Of a stretch of 7,905 nucleotides of DNA, positions 1 to 6,183 are shown piece by piece. Source of the DNA: an uncultured Eubacteriales bacterium (lineage in GTDB: Bacteria; Bacillota_A; Clostridia; Oscillospirales; Oscillospiraceae). Position 1 is the first letter of the stretch. Each line of letters begins with the position of its first letter. The translations under genes were made by a program, and so were the position numbers. The notes under the pieces are model-generated. The model was not told the origin of the DNA, did not search any database, and saw only the letters and a list, made by a program, of their open reading frames with translations. The stretch spans positions 1 to 7,905 of the forward strand of contig USNH01000036.1 of the NCBI GenBank assembly GCA_900556015.1, given 5' to 3'.

Positions 1-68
1 AACTGAGAAAGCTGCACGGCGATATGTCGCCCGAAGCGACCTACGCCGATCAATAGAATGTTTTTCAT
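1..68 (-). CDS. ktrA: KtrA/TrkA-type RCK potassium-uptake regulator, N-terminal fragment
   Basis: Only the first 22 codons lie in the window; the gene continues beyond base 1. The visible N-terminus is a short hydrophobic strand followed by GVGRFGRH, the dinucleotide-binding GxGxxG loop of a Rossmann-fold RCK/TrkA-N domain. In this family a cytoplasmic ring of RCK subunits binds nucleotides and gates the membrane channel subunit. The start is the ATG at complement 66-68, with AAGGAGT eight bases upstream (complement 77-83). It lies directly downstream of the KtrB/TrkH gene on the same strand, the expected partner, so the two form an operon. The family call rests on the motif plus context; KtrA versus another TrkA-like regulator cannot be decided from this piece. 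Confidence 0.85.
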   Translation of the reverse strand, partial: MKNILLIGVGRFGRHIAVQLSQ

Positions 69-76
69 GCGTAAAG

Positions 77-83
77 ACTCCTT
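77..83 (-). promoter_or_regulatory. Ribosome binding site of ktrA overlapping the ktrB stop codon
   Basis: On the minus strand AAGGAGT (complement 77-83) is a strong Shine-Dalgarno sequence eight bases before the ktrA ATG. Its first bases are shared with the ktrB TAA stop (complement 82-84). Ribosomes finishing ktrB therefore terminate on the ktrA ribosome binding site, an arrangement that favours translational coupling and balanced synthesis of channel and regulator. Confidence 0.8.
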
Positions 84-1422
84 ATCCAATCGTAATTTTT
101 TCCTGCGGCAACCTTGCATTCCCCACTTTTTTGCTGGAAAATGCCGCATAAATGAGGGTAAGACCGCCGACTCTGCCCAGATACATGAGCAAGATCAGCA
201 CCATTTGCGATGGAATGCGCAGCTGCGGTGTAATACCAAGTGTCAATCCCACCGTCCCGACCGCCGATGCCGTTTCATACAGGCAGGCAGACAGCGGAAG
301 ATTCTCGTATGCGCTGATAAAGACCGCACCGCCAAAGAACAGCACCAGATACATCGTCAGAATGGTCGCGGCGGTCTTGACGGCGCTGCAATCGACTCTG
401 CGTCCGAAAAATTGGGCACTATCGCGCTGGCGGAAGGTCGCAGTGGCATTGGCAATCAAGACCGCCAGCGTCGTTGTTTTCATGCCGCCTGCTGTAGAAC
501 CCGGAGAACCGCCGATGAGCATCAAAAGGATCATCACGCCCTGCGACGCGCCGGACATCGCGGATAGATTTACCGTGTTGAAGCCCGCTGTCCTCGGCGT
601 GACGGACTGAAAAAAGGATGCCAGCAGCCGGTTTTCGGCGGGAAGCGCGGAAAAGTCTGAAAAGAAGAAAAACACAGCAGGCAGAAAAATCAAAAGACCT
701 GTCGTGACGAGAATCACCTTGCTCTGCATTCGGTAGCGATGAAACCGCCACTTGTTTTCAAAGATGTCATCCCACGTCAGAAATCCAATGCCGCCAATCA
801 CGATCAACAGCATAATCGTGATATTGATCACCGGGCTGTCCGCGTAGCCGGTAAGAGATGGATAGCGGTTGCTTTCTGTCCCAAGAATGTCAAACCCGGC
901 GTTGCAAAAAGCAGATATGGAATGAAATATCGCCATCCAGACGCCGCGCCATCCATAGTCACGGCAGAACACCGGCAGCACGGCAAGCGCCCCCAGCAGC
1001 TCAATCAGAAACGTCCCTCGCAGGATGAAGCGTGTCAGGCGGACGATTCCGCCGACCTTTGGTGCTGAAATTGCATCCTGCATGGTGCTGCGTTGCATCA
1101 GAGAGATTCTTCGCCCGGACAACAGTGCAAACGACGCTGCTACGGTTACGACACCAAGACCACCAATTTGGATCAGCGCCAGAATAACCGCCTGCCCAAA
1201 GGTTGACCAGTAGCTGCCTGTATCCTGCACCACAAGCCCTGTCACGCAGACGGCAGAGGTTGCTGTAAACAGCGTTTCATTGAATGGAGTTACATTCCCT
1301 CCAGTCGTGGAGATCGGCAGCATCAGCAGCAGCGCTCCGAGCAGAATGACCCCGGCAAAACCTAATATGATAATTTGAAAAGACGAAAGGCGGCGCTTTC
1401 GACGAATGATCTCTTCCGGCAT
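82..1422 (-). CDS. ktrB: KtrB/TrkH-family potassium uptake channel subunit
   Basis: A 446-residue integral membrane protein of the SKT (Trk/Ktr/HKT) superfamily, the ion-conducting subunit for K+ uptake. The four M1-P-M2 repeats are visible through their selectivity-filter loops: AVCVTGL at 57-63, SAFCNAGFD at 170-178, VTPRTAGFNT at 274-283 and SAVGTVGLTLG at 386-396, each with the filter glycine. The glycine-rich gate segment after filter 3 (IGGSPGSTAGGMKTTT, 303-318) and the M2D arginine (LGRVGG, 415-420) are intact. The N-terminus is short and basic (RRKRR) before the first helix, and the length matches KtrB better than the longer TrkH proteins. The ATG at complement 1420-1422 has AAGGAG eight bases upstream. 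The RCK regulator follows 13 bases after the stop. KtrB versus TrkH naming is uncertain; the family is not. Confidence 0.95.
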   Translation of the reverse strand: MPEEIIRRKRRLSSFQIIILGFAGVILLGALLLMLPISTTGGNVTPFNETLFTATSAVCVTGLVVQDTGSYWSTFGQAVILALIQIGGLGVVTVAASFALLSGRRISLMQRSTMQDAISAPKVGGIVRLTRFILRGTFLIELLGALAVLPVFCRDYGWRGVWMAIFHSISAFCNAGFDILGTESNRYPSLTGYADSPVINITIMLLIVIGGIGFLTWDDIFENKWRFHRYRMQSKVILVTTGLLIFLPAVFFFFSDFSALPAENRLLASFFQSVTPRTAGFNTVNLSAMSGASQGVMILLMLIGGSPGSTAGGMKTTTLAVLIANATATFRQRDSAQFFGRRVDCSAVKTAATILTMYLVLFFGGAVFISAYENLPLSACLYETASAVGTVGLTLGITPQLRIPSQMVLILLMYLGRVGGLTLIYAAFSSKKVGNARLPQEKITIG

Positions 1423-1453
1423 AAAGGCAGCTCCTTATTTCTGTGATGGTTAT

Positions 1454-1482
1454 ATTATACAGCCGGAGATTTTAAGAGCGGA
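1454..1482 (-). promoter_or_regulatory. Candidate sigma-A promoter of the ktrB-ktrA operon
   Basis: On the minus strand a perfect TATAAT (complement 1454-1459) lies about 30 bases before the ktrB ATG. At the expected 17-base spacing the -35 hexamer is poor (TCCGCT, complement 1477-1482). The promoter may therefore need an activator or be weak. The call rests mainly on the -10 element and its position. Confidence 0.5.
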
Positions 1483-1542
1483 TAAGGGACATTTGCGACG
1501 TATTAAGATTGAATAAAGATGAGGAGATTGCTTGTGCAGATT

Positions 1543-1571
1543 GGGCAAGGCGAAAGTCTTGTCCATTTTTT
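1543..1571 (+). terminator. Terminator-like hairpin with GAAA tetraloop and T-tract
   Basis: GGGCAAGGC (1543-1551) pairs with GTCTTGTCC (1556-1564) over nine base pairs (two G-U) around a GAAA loop, then A and six T. This has the form of a plus-strand intrinsic terminator, but no gene ends just before it. GGCAAGG (1544-1550) can also pair with CTTTGCC (1580-1586), so a competing fold is possible. Confidence 0.45.
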
Positions 1572-1652
1572 GTGTCCGGCTTTGCCAAATCGCCCAAGTC
1601 AGGCCGTAGTAGTGGTGAAAAGCGGACAGGACGGTTTATCGCAAACGCTTTA

Positions 1653-1726
1653 TTTGCAGAAGTGGCCAAAAAGCGCTTTTGAGATTGTAGTAAGCATATA
1701 TCGGTCAAAAGGCGGTTTTCTGCAAA
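1653..1726. repeat. Inverted repeat TTTGCAGA / TCTGCAAA
   Basis: The eight bases at 1653-1660 are perfectly complementary to those at 1719-1726. The enclosed 58 bases contain the 12-base palindrome AAAAGCGCTTTT (1669-1680), giving a nested stem-loop layout. TTTGCAG recurs at 1770-1776 and could pair with the same partner. Function unknown. Confidence 0.5.
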
Positions 1727-1898
1727 ATTTCGTATAGGCGCACAATTTGGCACATTCAAAATCTCCACATTTGCAGCGTTTTGCCCATGAAATGCGGTGG
1801 TTTTTGCTGCCTGCACACGAAAAAATGGGCGGTGGAGGCCGATTTCTACCCCCAAACCGCCGAAAATAACATAAATATTTAGGTCTTATTAAAAAAGG

Positions 1899-1907
1899 TG
1901 CTACACT
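1899..1907 (+). promoter_or_regulatory. Candidate extended -10 promoter for the doc-like gene
   Basis: TGC followed by TACACT (-10 at 1902-1907) fits the TGnTATAAT extended -10 pattern. At 17-base spacing the -35 position reads TTAGGT, a weak match. Transcription would begin near 1914, just before the ribosome binding site at 1926-1931. Confidence 0.4.
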
Positions 1908-1939
1908 GACCGCAAATCACATTGCAGGAGGAAATGACC

Positions 1940-2215
1940 ATGGATGTTACTTTTTCACCCGCCCTCCGTGTGTACGCGGAGCTGTGGGAGATCGCCGGAC
2001 GGCGACGGGCGGCGGACGCACAGTTCGCGCAGGCGTTGGCACATATCCGCAGCGGCACGCCCGACGCTATGTACGTTATGCTGACGTTTCTGGAAGTGAA
2101 CGGGATACACATGGAGTGTGCCAATGAGGAGGTTGTGGAGGTCGGATTATCCGTTGCCTCCGGCACAATGGACTATGACGTGCTTCTCCAATGGGTGCGC
2201 GACCACAGGAGCTGA
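1940..2215 (+). CDS. Doc/Fic-like protein: C-terminal half only, catalytic motif absent
   Basis: A 91-residue protein starting at ATG 1940, eight bases after AGGAGG (1926-1931); the in-frame ATG at 1934 is too close to it. Residues from about 46 onward (YVMLTFLEVNGI, then an acidic helix and a final LLQWVRDHR) read like the last two helices of Doc 'death-on-curing' toxins, in which this segment directly follows the catalytic HxFxDGNKR motif. Here that motif is missing: the equivalent positions read SGTPDAM. The first 45 residues (basic, GRRRAADAQFAQ) do not look like Doc. No antitoxin gene is recognisable beside it. It may be a decayed toxin, a non-catalytic derivative or a chimera; AMPylation or phosphorylation activity is unlikely. 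The Doc resemblance is from memory of the family, without an alignment. Confidence 0.6.
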   Translation: MDVTFSPALRVYAELWEIAGRRRAADAQFAQALAHIRSGTPDAMYVMLTFLEVNGIHMECANEEVVEVGLSVASGTMDYDVLLQWVRDHRS

Positions 2216-2223
2216 CGGTTTTG

Positions 2224-2260
2224 AAAGAAGTCGATAGGCGGCACGCCTATTCTTTAATTA
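2224..2260 (+). terminator. Intrinsic terminator after the doc-like gene
   Basis: ATAGGCG (2234-2240) pairs perfectly with CGCCTAT (2244-2250) around a GCA loop. AAAG (2224-2227) can add a lower stem with CTTT (2252-2255). A T-rich tail (TTCTTTAATT) follows on the plus strand. It begins nine bases after the doc-like stop codon. Confidence 0.55.
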
Positions 2261-2418
2261 CAGCGTGGTCATTTCTGCGCCGTCGCGGGGCTTGACCCAA
2301 ACCATGACCCAAAAGGCGAAATGATGGGAGAGGAGTATGTACGGGTTGCTGGGATGCTTCTTGTGCTCAGCGATCAGCAGGTCAACGCCCTCCTGCGGGA
2401 TGTTTGCCGTGGGCGGGA
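2247..2418 (-). pseudogene. Remnant of a tyrosine (phage/ICE-type) integrase
   Basis: Read on the minus strand from about 2405, the sequence encodes IPQEGVDLLIAEHKKHPSNPY. This resembles the pre-catalytic linker of clostridial Tn916-like integrases, in which a conserved 'NPYxFPSP' segment precedes the catalytic RHxxRH region. The frame stays open to a TAA at complement 2258-2260 but no longer looks like integrase. Another frame then gives GHGLGQAPRRRR and ends at a TAG (complement 2247-2249), in the style of the short polar tails of these enzymes. The catalytic HxxR/H and tyrosine segments are missing, so the simplest reading is an internal deletion plus frameshift that fused two ends of the gene. 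No start codon with a ribosome binding site is present. The first part is the stronger evidence; the tail is a weaker inference. Confidence 0.5.
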
Positions 2419-2421
2419 TGT

Positions 2422-2438
2422 CGTAACGGAATTGTAAC
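2422..2438 (+). promoter_or_regulatory. WalR-like direct repeat upstream of vanW
   Basis: CGTAAC (2422-2427), five bases, then TGTAAC (2433-2438). This matches the WalR (YycF) box TGTWAH-N5-TGTWAH with one mismatch, and has the 11-base periodicity bound by OmpR/PhoB-family response regulators. It sits about 21 bases before the vanW -10, where a -35 element is lacking, which suits a class of activated promoters. The regulator itself is an inference. Confidence 0.4.
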
Positions 2439-2459
2439 CCTTTTTTTGATTTTCTGCTG

Positions 2460-2465
2460 TATAAT
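2460..2465 (+). promoter_or_regulatory. -10 element of the vanW promoter
   Basis: A perfect TATAAT 50 bases before the vanW start. No acceptable -35 hexamer exists 16-18 bases upstream (the position reads close to ACCCTT), which points to activator dependence. Predicted transcript start is near 2472. Confidence 0.55.
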
Positions 2466-2472
2466 GGTATCT

Positions 2473-2490
2473 CCGGCGGAGGTACGCCGG
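2473..2490 (+). other. 5' UTR stem-loop in the vanW leader
   Basis: CCGGCG (2473-2478) pairs perfectly with CGCCGG (2485-2490) around GAGGTA. It lies at the predicted 5' end of the transcript, where such stems stabilise mRNA. The loop contains most of a decoy GGAGGT; the real AAGGAGG is at 2503-2509. Confidence 0.45.
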
Positions 2491-2514
2491 CAGAAACGAA
2501 AAAAGGAGGGGGAC

Positions 2515-4167
2515 ATGATGAACGAAGAAAACGAGATGTCCTCTGTGCAGACAACGGTCGGCAGGCGCATCGCCCAGGAGGAGCAGACGGATCGCCCCGC
2601 CGGGAAAAAGACAGGGCTGATCATCGGCATCGTGGCCGGTGCGCTGGTGCTGGGCTACGCGGCGCTGTGCATGGTGGCGCAGACGGTGTACGGCCACAGG
2701 GCGTTCCCCAACACCACGGTGCTGGGACTGGACGTGTCCGGCATGAGCGCCCAGCAGGCGGAACAGCTGTGGCAGGAAAAGGGGACGGCGGTGCTGGAAA
2801 ACACCGTCATCGACCTGACGCGGCAGAGCTATATTTTGGGCGAGGTGACGCTGGCGGAGCTGGGCGCGGAGGTGAAGCCCCTGTACGTCAGCCGGGCCGC
2901 CGGGTGTGATTCGGCGGGCGGCGGCGTATTGGACGTGGCGCGGAGCGGCTGGGACTATCTTCACAGCCTGATAGGCGGCGTGTCCGCCGTGCCGCAGATA
3001 GATGTAAGCGGGGACAAGCTGGAGAGCGCCTGCGAGACACTGGCCGACACGGTGGACTGCACCGTGGTGGACGGCGGCTACCGGCTGGAGGACGGCCAGG
3101 GGCTGTATATCACCAAGCCGCAAAACGGCGAACGGCTGGACAGCACCGCGCTGAAAACGGCGCTGGAGCAGCATCTGGAGAGACGCGACCTGTCGGCCAT
3201 CGAGTGTACGTACAAGGAGCAGCCCGCCGCGCCGCTGGACTTGCAGGCCATCCACGATGAGCTGGAGGGGCAGGTGGTCAGCGCCGTGTGCGACAAGGCC
3301 ACCGGCAAGCCCACCCAGTCCCACGTGGGCGTGGCATTCGACGTGGAGAAGGTACAGGCTCAGCTGGACAGCGCCGCGCCGGGGACGGAGTTCCTGGCGG
3401 AGGCGGAGGTGGCGTTCCCCTCCGTGACCACGGAGGAGCTGGAGACGGCCATGTTCCGGGACGTGCTGGGGACAAGCACCACCAAGTGCGCCGGGCCGTG
3501 GGGGCGGCATCAGAACATCCGGCTGGCGGCCAGGGCCATCAACGGCAGGATCTATAACCCCGGCGAAGCCTTTTGGTACAACGCCACCGTGGGTGAGCGG
3601 ACGGAGGAACGGGGCTACCAGCCCGCCGCGGCCTACTCCGGTGGCAAGACCGTCACGTCCATCGGCGGCGGCATCTGCCAGGTGTCGTCCACGCTGTATT
3701 ACGCGGCGCTGCTGGGCGATCTGGAGATCGTGCTGCGGTATGCCCACATGTTCGACCCGGGCTATATGCCCGTTACCGGCTGCGATGCCACGGTGAGCTG
3801 GGGCGGGCCGGACTTTGCCTTCCGCAACGACACGGACTATCCCATCAAGATCGTCACCAGCTACAACGATGACACCAACGAGCTGACGGTGACAATCATG
3901 GGCACGAAGGTCAACGACAACTACGTGGAGATGACCAGCGCCTTTTTGTCCTACTCCGGCTATGAGACGGTGTATCAGGAGGATGTCAGCGTTGCGCCCG
4001 GCGAGAGTGTGACGGAGCAGAGCGGCCACAACGGCTACGCGGTGCAGACGTACCGCAACGTGTATGCCGGGGACGGGACGCTGCTGCACAGCACCAAGGA
4101 GGCGTACAGCGATTACGACCGCTGTGACAAGATCGTGCTGGTCGCGCCGGGGGAGCTGCCGGGATAA
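2515..4167 (+). CDS. VanW-family membrane-anchored cell-envelope protein
   Basis: A 550-residue protein. After a charged cytoplasmic N-terminus a single membrane helix spans about residues 34-57, so most of the protein is outside the cell. Residues about 60-300 are a family-typical N-terminal region, resembling the PG_binding_4 module often paired with VanW. The VanW domain lies at about 315-450, with TKCAG, NIRLAARAINGRIYNPGEAFWYN, GYQPAAAYSGG, GGGICQVSSTLYYAAL and the R(N/D)xTDYPIKI segment. The C-terminal 60-70 residues (VAPGESVTEQSGHNGY...) look like a G5-type domain. VanW proteins occur in some vancomycin-resistance clusters but are widespread in Clostridia without van genes, and their reaction is unknown; no van genes are seen here. 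Start: AAGGAGG (2503-2509) is five bases before ATG 2515 and eight before ATG 2518; either could be used. Monocistronic, ended by the terminator at 4185-4220. Confidence 0.92.
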   Translation: MMNEENEMSSVQTTVGRRIAQEEQTDRPAGKKTGLIIGIVAGALVLGYAALCMVAQTVYGHRAFPNTTVLGLDVSGMSAQQAEQLWQEKGTAVLENTVIDLTRQSYILGEVTLAELGAEVKPLYVSRAAGCDSAGGGVLDVARSGWDYLHSLIGGVSAVPQIDVSGDKLESACETLADTVDCTVVDGGYRLEDGQGLYITKPQNGERLDSTALKTALEQHLERRDLSAIECTYKEQPAAPLDLQAIHDELEGQVVSAVCDKATGKPTQSHVGVAFDVEKVQAQLDSAAPGTEFLAEAEVAFPSVTTEELETAMFRDVLGTSTTKCAGPWGRHQNIRLAARAINGRIYNPGEAFWYNATVGERTEERGYQPAAAYSGGKTVTSIGGGICQVSSTLYYAALLGDLEIVLRYAHMFDPGYMPVTGCDATVSWGGPDFAFRNDTDYPIKIVTSYNDDTNELTVTIMGTKVNDNYVEMTSAFLSYSGYETVYQEDVSVAPGESVTEQSGHNGYAVQTYRNVYAGDGTLLHSTKEAYSDYDRCDKIVLVAPGELPG

Positions 4168-4184
4168 GTACATAGGAAAGAAGG

Positions 4185-4220
4185 AAGCAGGGCCGCCGGA
4201 GGGCGGCCCTGCTTTGTTTT
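4185..4220. terminator. Bidirectional intrinsic terminator between vanW and prmA
   Basis: A perfect 13-bp stem (4185-4197 with 4202-4214) around a GGAG loop, followed by TTTGTTTT on the plus strand and by a pyrimidine/T-rich tract on the minus strand. It lies between the convergent stops at 4167 and 4242 and can serve both transcripts. Confidence 0.92.
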
Positions 4221-4241
4221 GTGGTCATAAGGGGTGCGAGA

Positions 4242-5195
4242 TCAGCGGCTCAGGAAGCTGTACCAGCCCTCGCTGGTGCGCTGCTCCAGCACGTCCCAGC
4301 CGTCGGACTTCAGCTTTTGCAGTACCTCCTCCGCCCGGTCGTCGATGATGCCGGAGCAGAGGAACAGGCCGCCGGGCTTCAAAAAGTCCCGGACGCTGCC
4401 GCTGAGGCCCATGATAACATCAGCCACGATGTTGGCCACCACCATGTCATAGCCGCCGCCCATCTCGCTGCGGAGCTGGGCATCGTGGAGCACATCTCCC
4501 CAGCGGACAGTATAGGTGTCGTGGGTGATGTTGTTCAGGGCGGCGTTTTCATAGGCCACGTCCACGCACTTTTCATCGATGTCGCAGGCGAAGGCGCTGG
4601 CCGCGCCCAGCCGCAGCGCGGCGATAGACAGGATGCCGCTGCCGCAGCCCAGGTCCAAAACCCTTTCACCGCCGTGGATGTGGGTGTCCAGCGCTTGCAG
4701 GCACAGCCGGGTGGTGGCGTGACTGCCTGTGCCGAAGGTCAGGCCGGGGTTCAGCCGCAGCGTCACCCGCTCCGGGGCATCGGCCTGCTCCCACTCCGGG
4801 ACGACCAGCAGGCGTTCACCGATCTCCATGGGCTTGTAGAACTGCTTCCAGTTGTTCTCCCAGTCCGCGTCGGCCACATCGTCCATGGTCAGCAGCAGCG
4901 GGCCGTACTCCGGGTGGGCCTTTTTCAGGTCGGACATGGCCATACGCACGGCGGCGATGACGGGCAGCGCGGCCTCGCCGCGCTCCAGGTAGAACGTGAC
5001 GCGGCTGACACCGCGCTTTTCCGCCAGCAGCTCCTCGTCCACGTAGTCCCAGTACTGGCGGTTGTGCTCCAGGAAGTCCTGAAAGTCCGCCTCATCGTCG
5101 ATCATCCATCCCGTGACACCCTGCTGCTCCAGCAGCTCGCACACCGGGTCAAGACCGGCGTGGGAGGTGTCGATCTTCATTTCCAGCCATTCCAT
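4242..5195 (-). CDS. prmA: Ribosomal protein L11 methyltransferase PrmA
   Basis: A 317-residue class I SAM-dependent methyltransferase that in this family trimethylates lysines and the N-terminus of ribosomal protein L11 in the cytoplasm. The N-terminal L11-recognition domain (about 1-100) leads into the linker ADWENNWKQFYKP (110-122), the family signature PGLTFGTGSHATTRLCL (150-166), SAM motif I VLDLGCGSGILSIAA (179-193), the acidic motif II ACDIDEKC (203-210) and VVANIVADVI (252-261). The length is normal and no key motif is missing. The ATG at complement 5193-5195 has GGAGGG six bases upstream. It begins 29 bases after the degV stop and is probably co-transcribed with it, ending at the strong terminator at 4185-4220. 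Confidence 0.96.
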   Translation of the reverse strand: MEWLEMKIDTSHAGLDPVCELLEQQGVTGWMIDDEADFQDFLEHNRQYWDYVDEELLAEKRGVSRVTFYLERGEAALPVIAAVRMAMSDLKKAHPEYGPLLLTMDDVADADWENNWKQFYKPMEIGERLLVVPEWEQADAPERVTLRLNPGLTFGTGSHATTRLCLQALDTHIHGGERVLDLGCGSGILSIAALRLGAASAFACDIDEKCVDVAYENAALNNITHDTYTVRWGDVLHDAQLRSEMGGGYDMVVANIVADVIMGLSGSVRDFLKPGGLFLCSGIIDDRAEEVLQKLKSDGWDVLEQRTSEGWYSFLSR

Positions 5196-5224
5196 GGCGT
5201 GCCCTCCGTTTTGTCAGTTTGGGG

Positions 5225-6097
5225 TCAGCGCTTCGTGCCGAAGAAGAACAGACCCATGGTGTTCGGGCCGGTGTGGCTGCCGATGACCGGGCCGATGTAG
5301 TTGATATAGACCTCCTTGACACCGTAGCGGGCCTTCAGCTCCTCTGCCACGGCACGAGCCTCCACCTCGCAGTCGGCGTGGCAGATGAACATGACCTGCT
5401 CACTGGGCTCGATGCCCAGCTCCGCCACCTTGTCGATGAGGGCCTGGAGGCTGGCCTTGCGGCCACGGGCCTTGCTCATGGGGACGAGCTTGCCCTCGTC
5501 GGAGGTGTGCATCACCGGCTTGATGGACAGCATCGTGCCCAGGAAGGCGGTGGTGGCGCTGACGCGGCCACCCATCTTCAGGTAGTTCAGGTCGTCCACG
5601 GTGAACCAGTGGTCGATGTGCAGCTTGTTGTCCTCCACCCACTGCACCAACTCCTCGGCGGTGAGACCCCGGCGCTTTTGCTGCACCGCCAGGTACAGCA
5701 GCAGGCCCTGACCCAGGGAGGCGGACAGGGAGTCCACCACGTAGATGTTGGCATCGGGGAACTCCTGGCGCATATCGTTGGCGGCGATGGACGCGCTCTG
5801 GTAGGTGGTGGACAGGGCGCTGGAGAAGCTGATGCAGACGATGTCTTTGCCGCTCTCCAGCACGGAGCGCATGGCATCCTGGAACTGGCCCACGTTGGCG
5901 GCGGAGGTGGTGGCCAGCTTACCGGATCGGATCTTGGTGTAGAAATCCTCAAAGCTGATGGCGCTGCCGTCCAGCAGGTTGGGGTAGTCCTGACCGTCGA
6001 TGTGGACCGTCAGGGGAACGACCGTCAGCTCCAGCTCACGGGCCATGTGGTCCGTCAGGTCACAGCAGCTGTCGGTCATGATGATGTAATCACGCAT
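5225..6097 (-). CDS. DegV-family fatty-acid-binding protein (FakB-like)
   Basis: A 290-residue two-domain DegV protein. Such proteins bind one long-chain fatty acid and, as FakB, present it to the kinase FakA for phospholipid synthesis. The signatures are present in order: MTDSCCDL near the N-terminus (7-14), LATTSAANVGQF (61-72), SSALSTTYQSA (92-102), VDSLSASLGQG (121-131), YLKMGGRVS (172-180) and the C-terminal GPVIGSHTGPNTMG (269-282), which contains the family's conserved ligand-contacting histidine region. No signal peptide is seen, consistent with a cytoplasmic protein. The ATG at complement 6095-6097 has AAAGGAGG nine bases upstream. It has its own strong promoter just after mnmE and is followed by prmA. 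No fakA gene is in the window, so its lipid role is inferred from the family. Which fatty acid it prefers cannot be read from the sequence. Confidence 0.93.
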   Translation of the reverse strand: MRDYIIMTDSCCDLTDHMARELELTVVPLTVHIDGQDYPNLLDGSAISFEDFYTKIRSGKLATTSAANVGQFQDAMRSVLESGKDIVCISFSSALSTTYQSASIAANDMRQEFPDANIYVVDSLSASLGQGLLLYLAVQQKRRGLTAEELVQWVEDNKLHIDHWFTVDDLNYLKMGGRVSATTAFLGTMLSIKPVMHTSDEGKLVPMSKARGRKASLQALIDKVAELGIEPSEQVMFICHADCEVEARAVAEELKARYGVKEVYINYIGPVIGSHTGPNTMGLFFFGTKR

Positions 6098-6129
6098 AGG
6101 GTAAAGCCTCCTTTGGAGCGATATGGCCT

Positions 6130-6158
6130 ATCATATCACGGAATGGGGGAAATGTAAA
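6130..6158 (-). promoter_or_regulatory. Sigma-A promoter of degV-prmA
   Basis: On the minus strand TTTACA (complement 6153-6158), a 17-base spacer, then TATGAT (complement 6130-6135); each hexamer differs from consensus by one base. It lies between the mnmE stop and the degV ribosome binding site. No GC-rich terminator separates mnmE from it, so read-through from mnmE is also likely. Confidence 0.75.
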
Positions 6159-6173
6159 TAATATAACATATTA
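6159..6173. repeat. 15-base palindrome next to the degV -35: candidate operator
   Basis: TAATAT-AAC-ATATTA is a perfect inverted repeat (six bases per arm, three-base centre) directly abutting the upstream side of the degV -35. It could be a dimeric regulator site or simply an AT-rich UP-like element. It does not resemble the FapR or FabT sites known to me. Confidence 0.35.
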
Positions 6174-6183
6174 GATGAAGGAA

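Larger units (their letters stand above)
1483..1898. other. Long non-coding stretch rich in inverted repeats, unknown role
   Basis: This stretch separates the divergent ktrB promoter and the doc-like gene. Open frames exist on both strands (about 72 codons plus, about 127 codons minus from a TTG) but none has a ribosome binding site or recognisable protein motif. It is less GC-rich than the genes to its right. It carries several inverted repeats: a GNRA-loop hairpin with a T-tract (1543-1571), TTTGCAGA/TCTGCAAA (1653-1660 with 1719-1726, and a third copy of TTTGCAG at 1770-1776), the palindrome AAAAGCGCTTTT (1669-1680), GCCCAT/ATGGGC (1783-1788 with 1825-1830) and GGCGGT/ACCGCC (1828-1833 with 1856-1861). 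It could be a structured RNA, a dispersed intergenic repeat or the decayed end of a mobile element. Confidence 0.45.

Noticed and set aside
1519..1737. 72-codon plus-strand frame in the same gap
   Set aside because: No ribosome binding site and it reads through a terminator-like hairpin.
1472..1855. 127-codon minus-strand frame from a TTG upstream of ktrB
   Set aside because: No Shine-Dalgarno, no recognisable motif, and it runs across the ktrB promoter region and several inverted repeats.
2515..4167. VanW as evidence of vancomycin resistance
   Set aside because: No vanA/B-type ligase, vanH, vanX or vanRS genes are in the window, and VanW-domain proteins are common in Clostridia without resistance.
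2374..4173. 599-codon open frame on the minus strand opposite vanW
   Set aside because: A shadow of GC-rich codon bias: no ribosome binding site, low-complexity Ala/Arg/Gly/His-rich translation, and vanW on the other strand has clear family motifs.
4221..6157. Long plus-strand open frames opposite prmA and degV
   Set aside because: Repetitive Gln/His/Val/Gly composition and no ribosome binding sites; mirror images of the real minus-strand genes.
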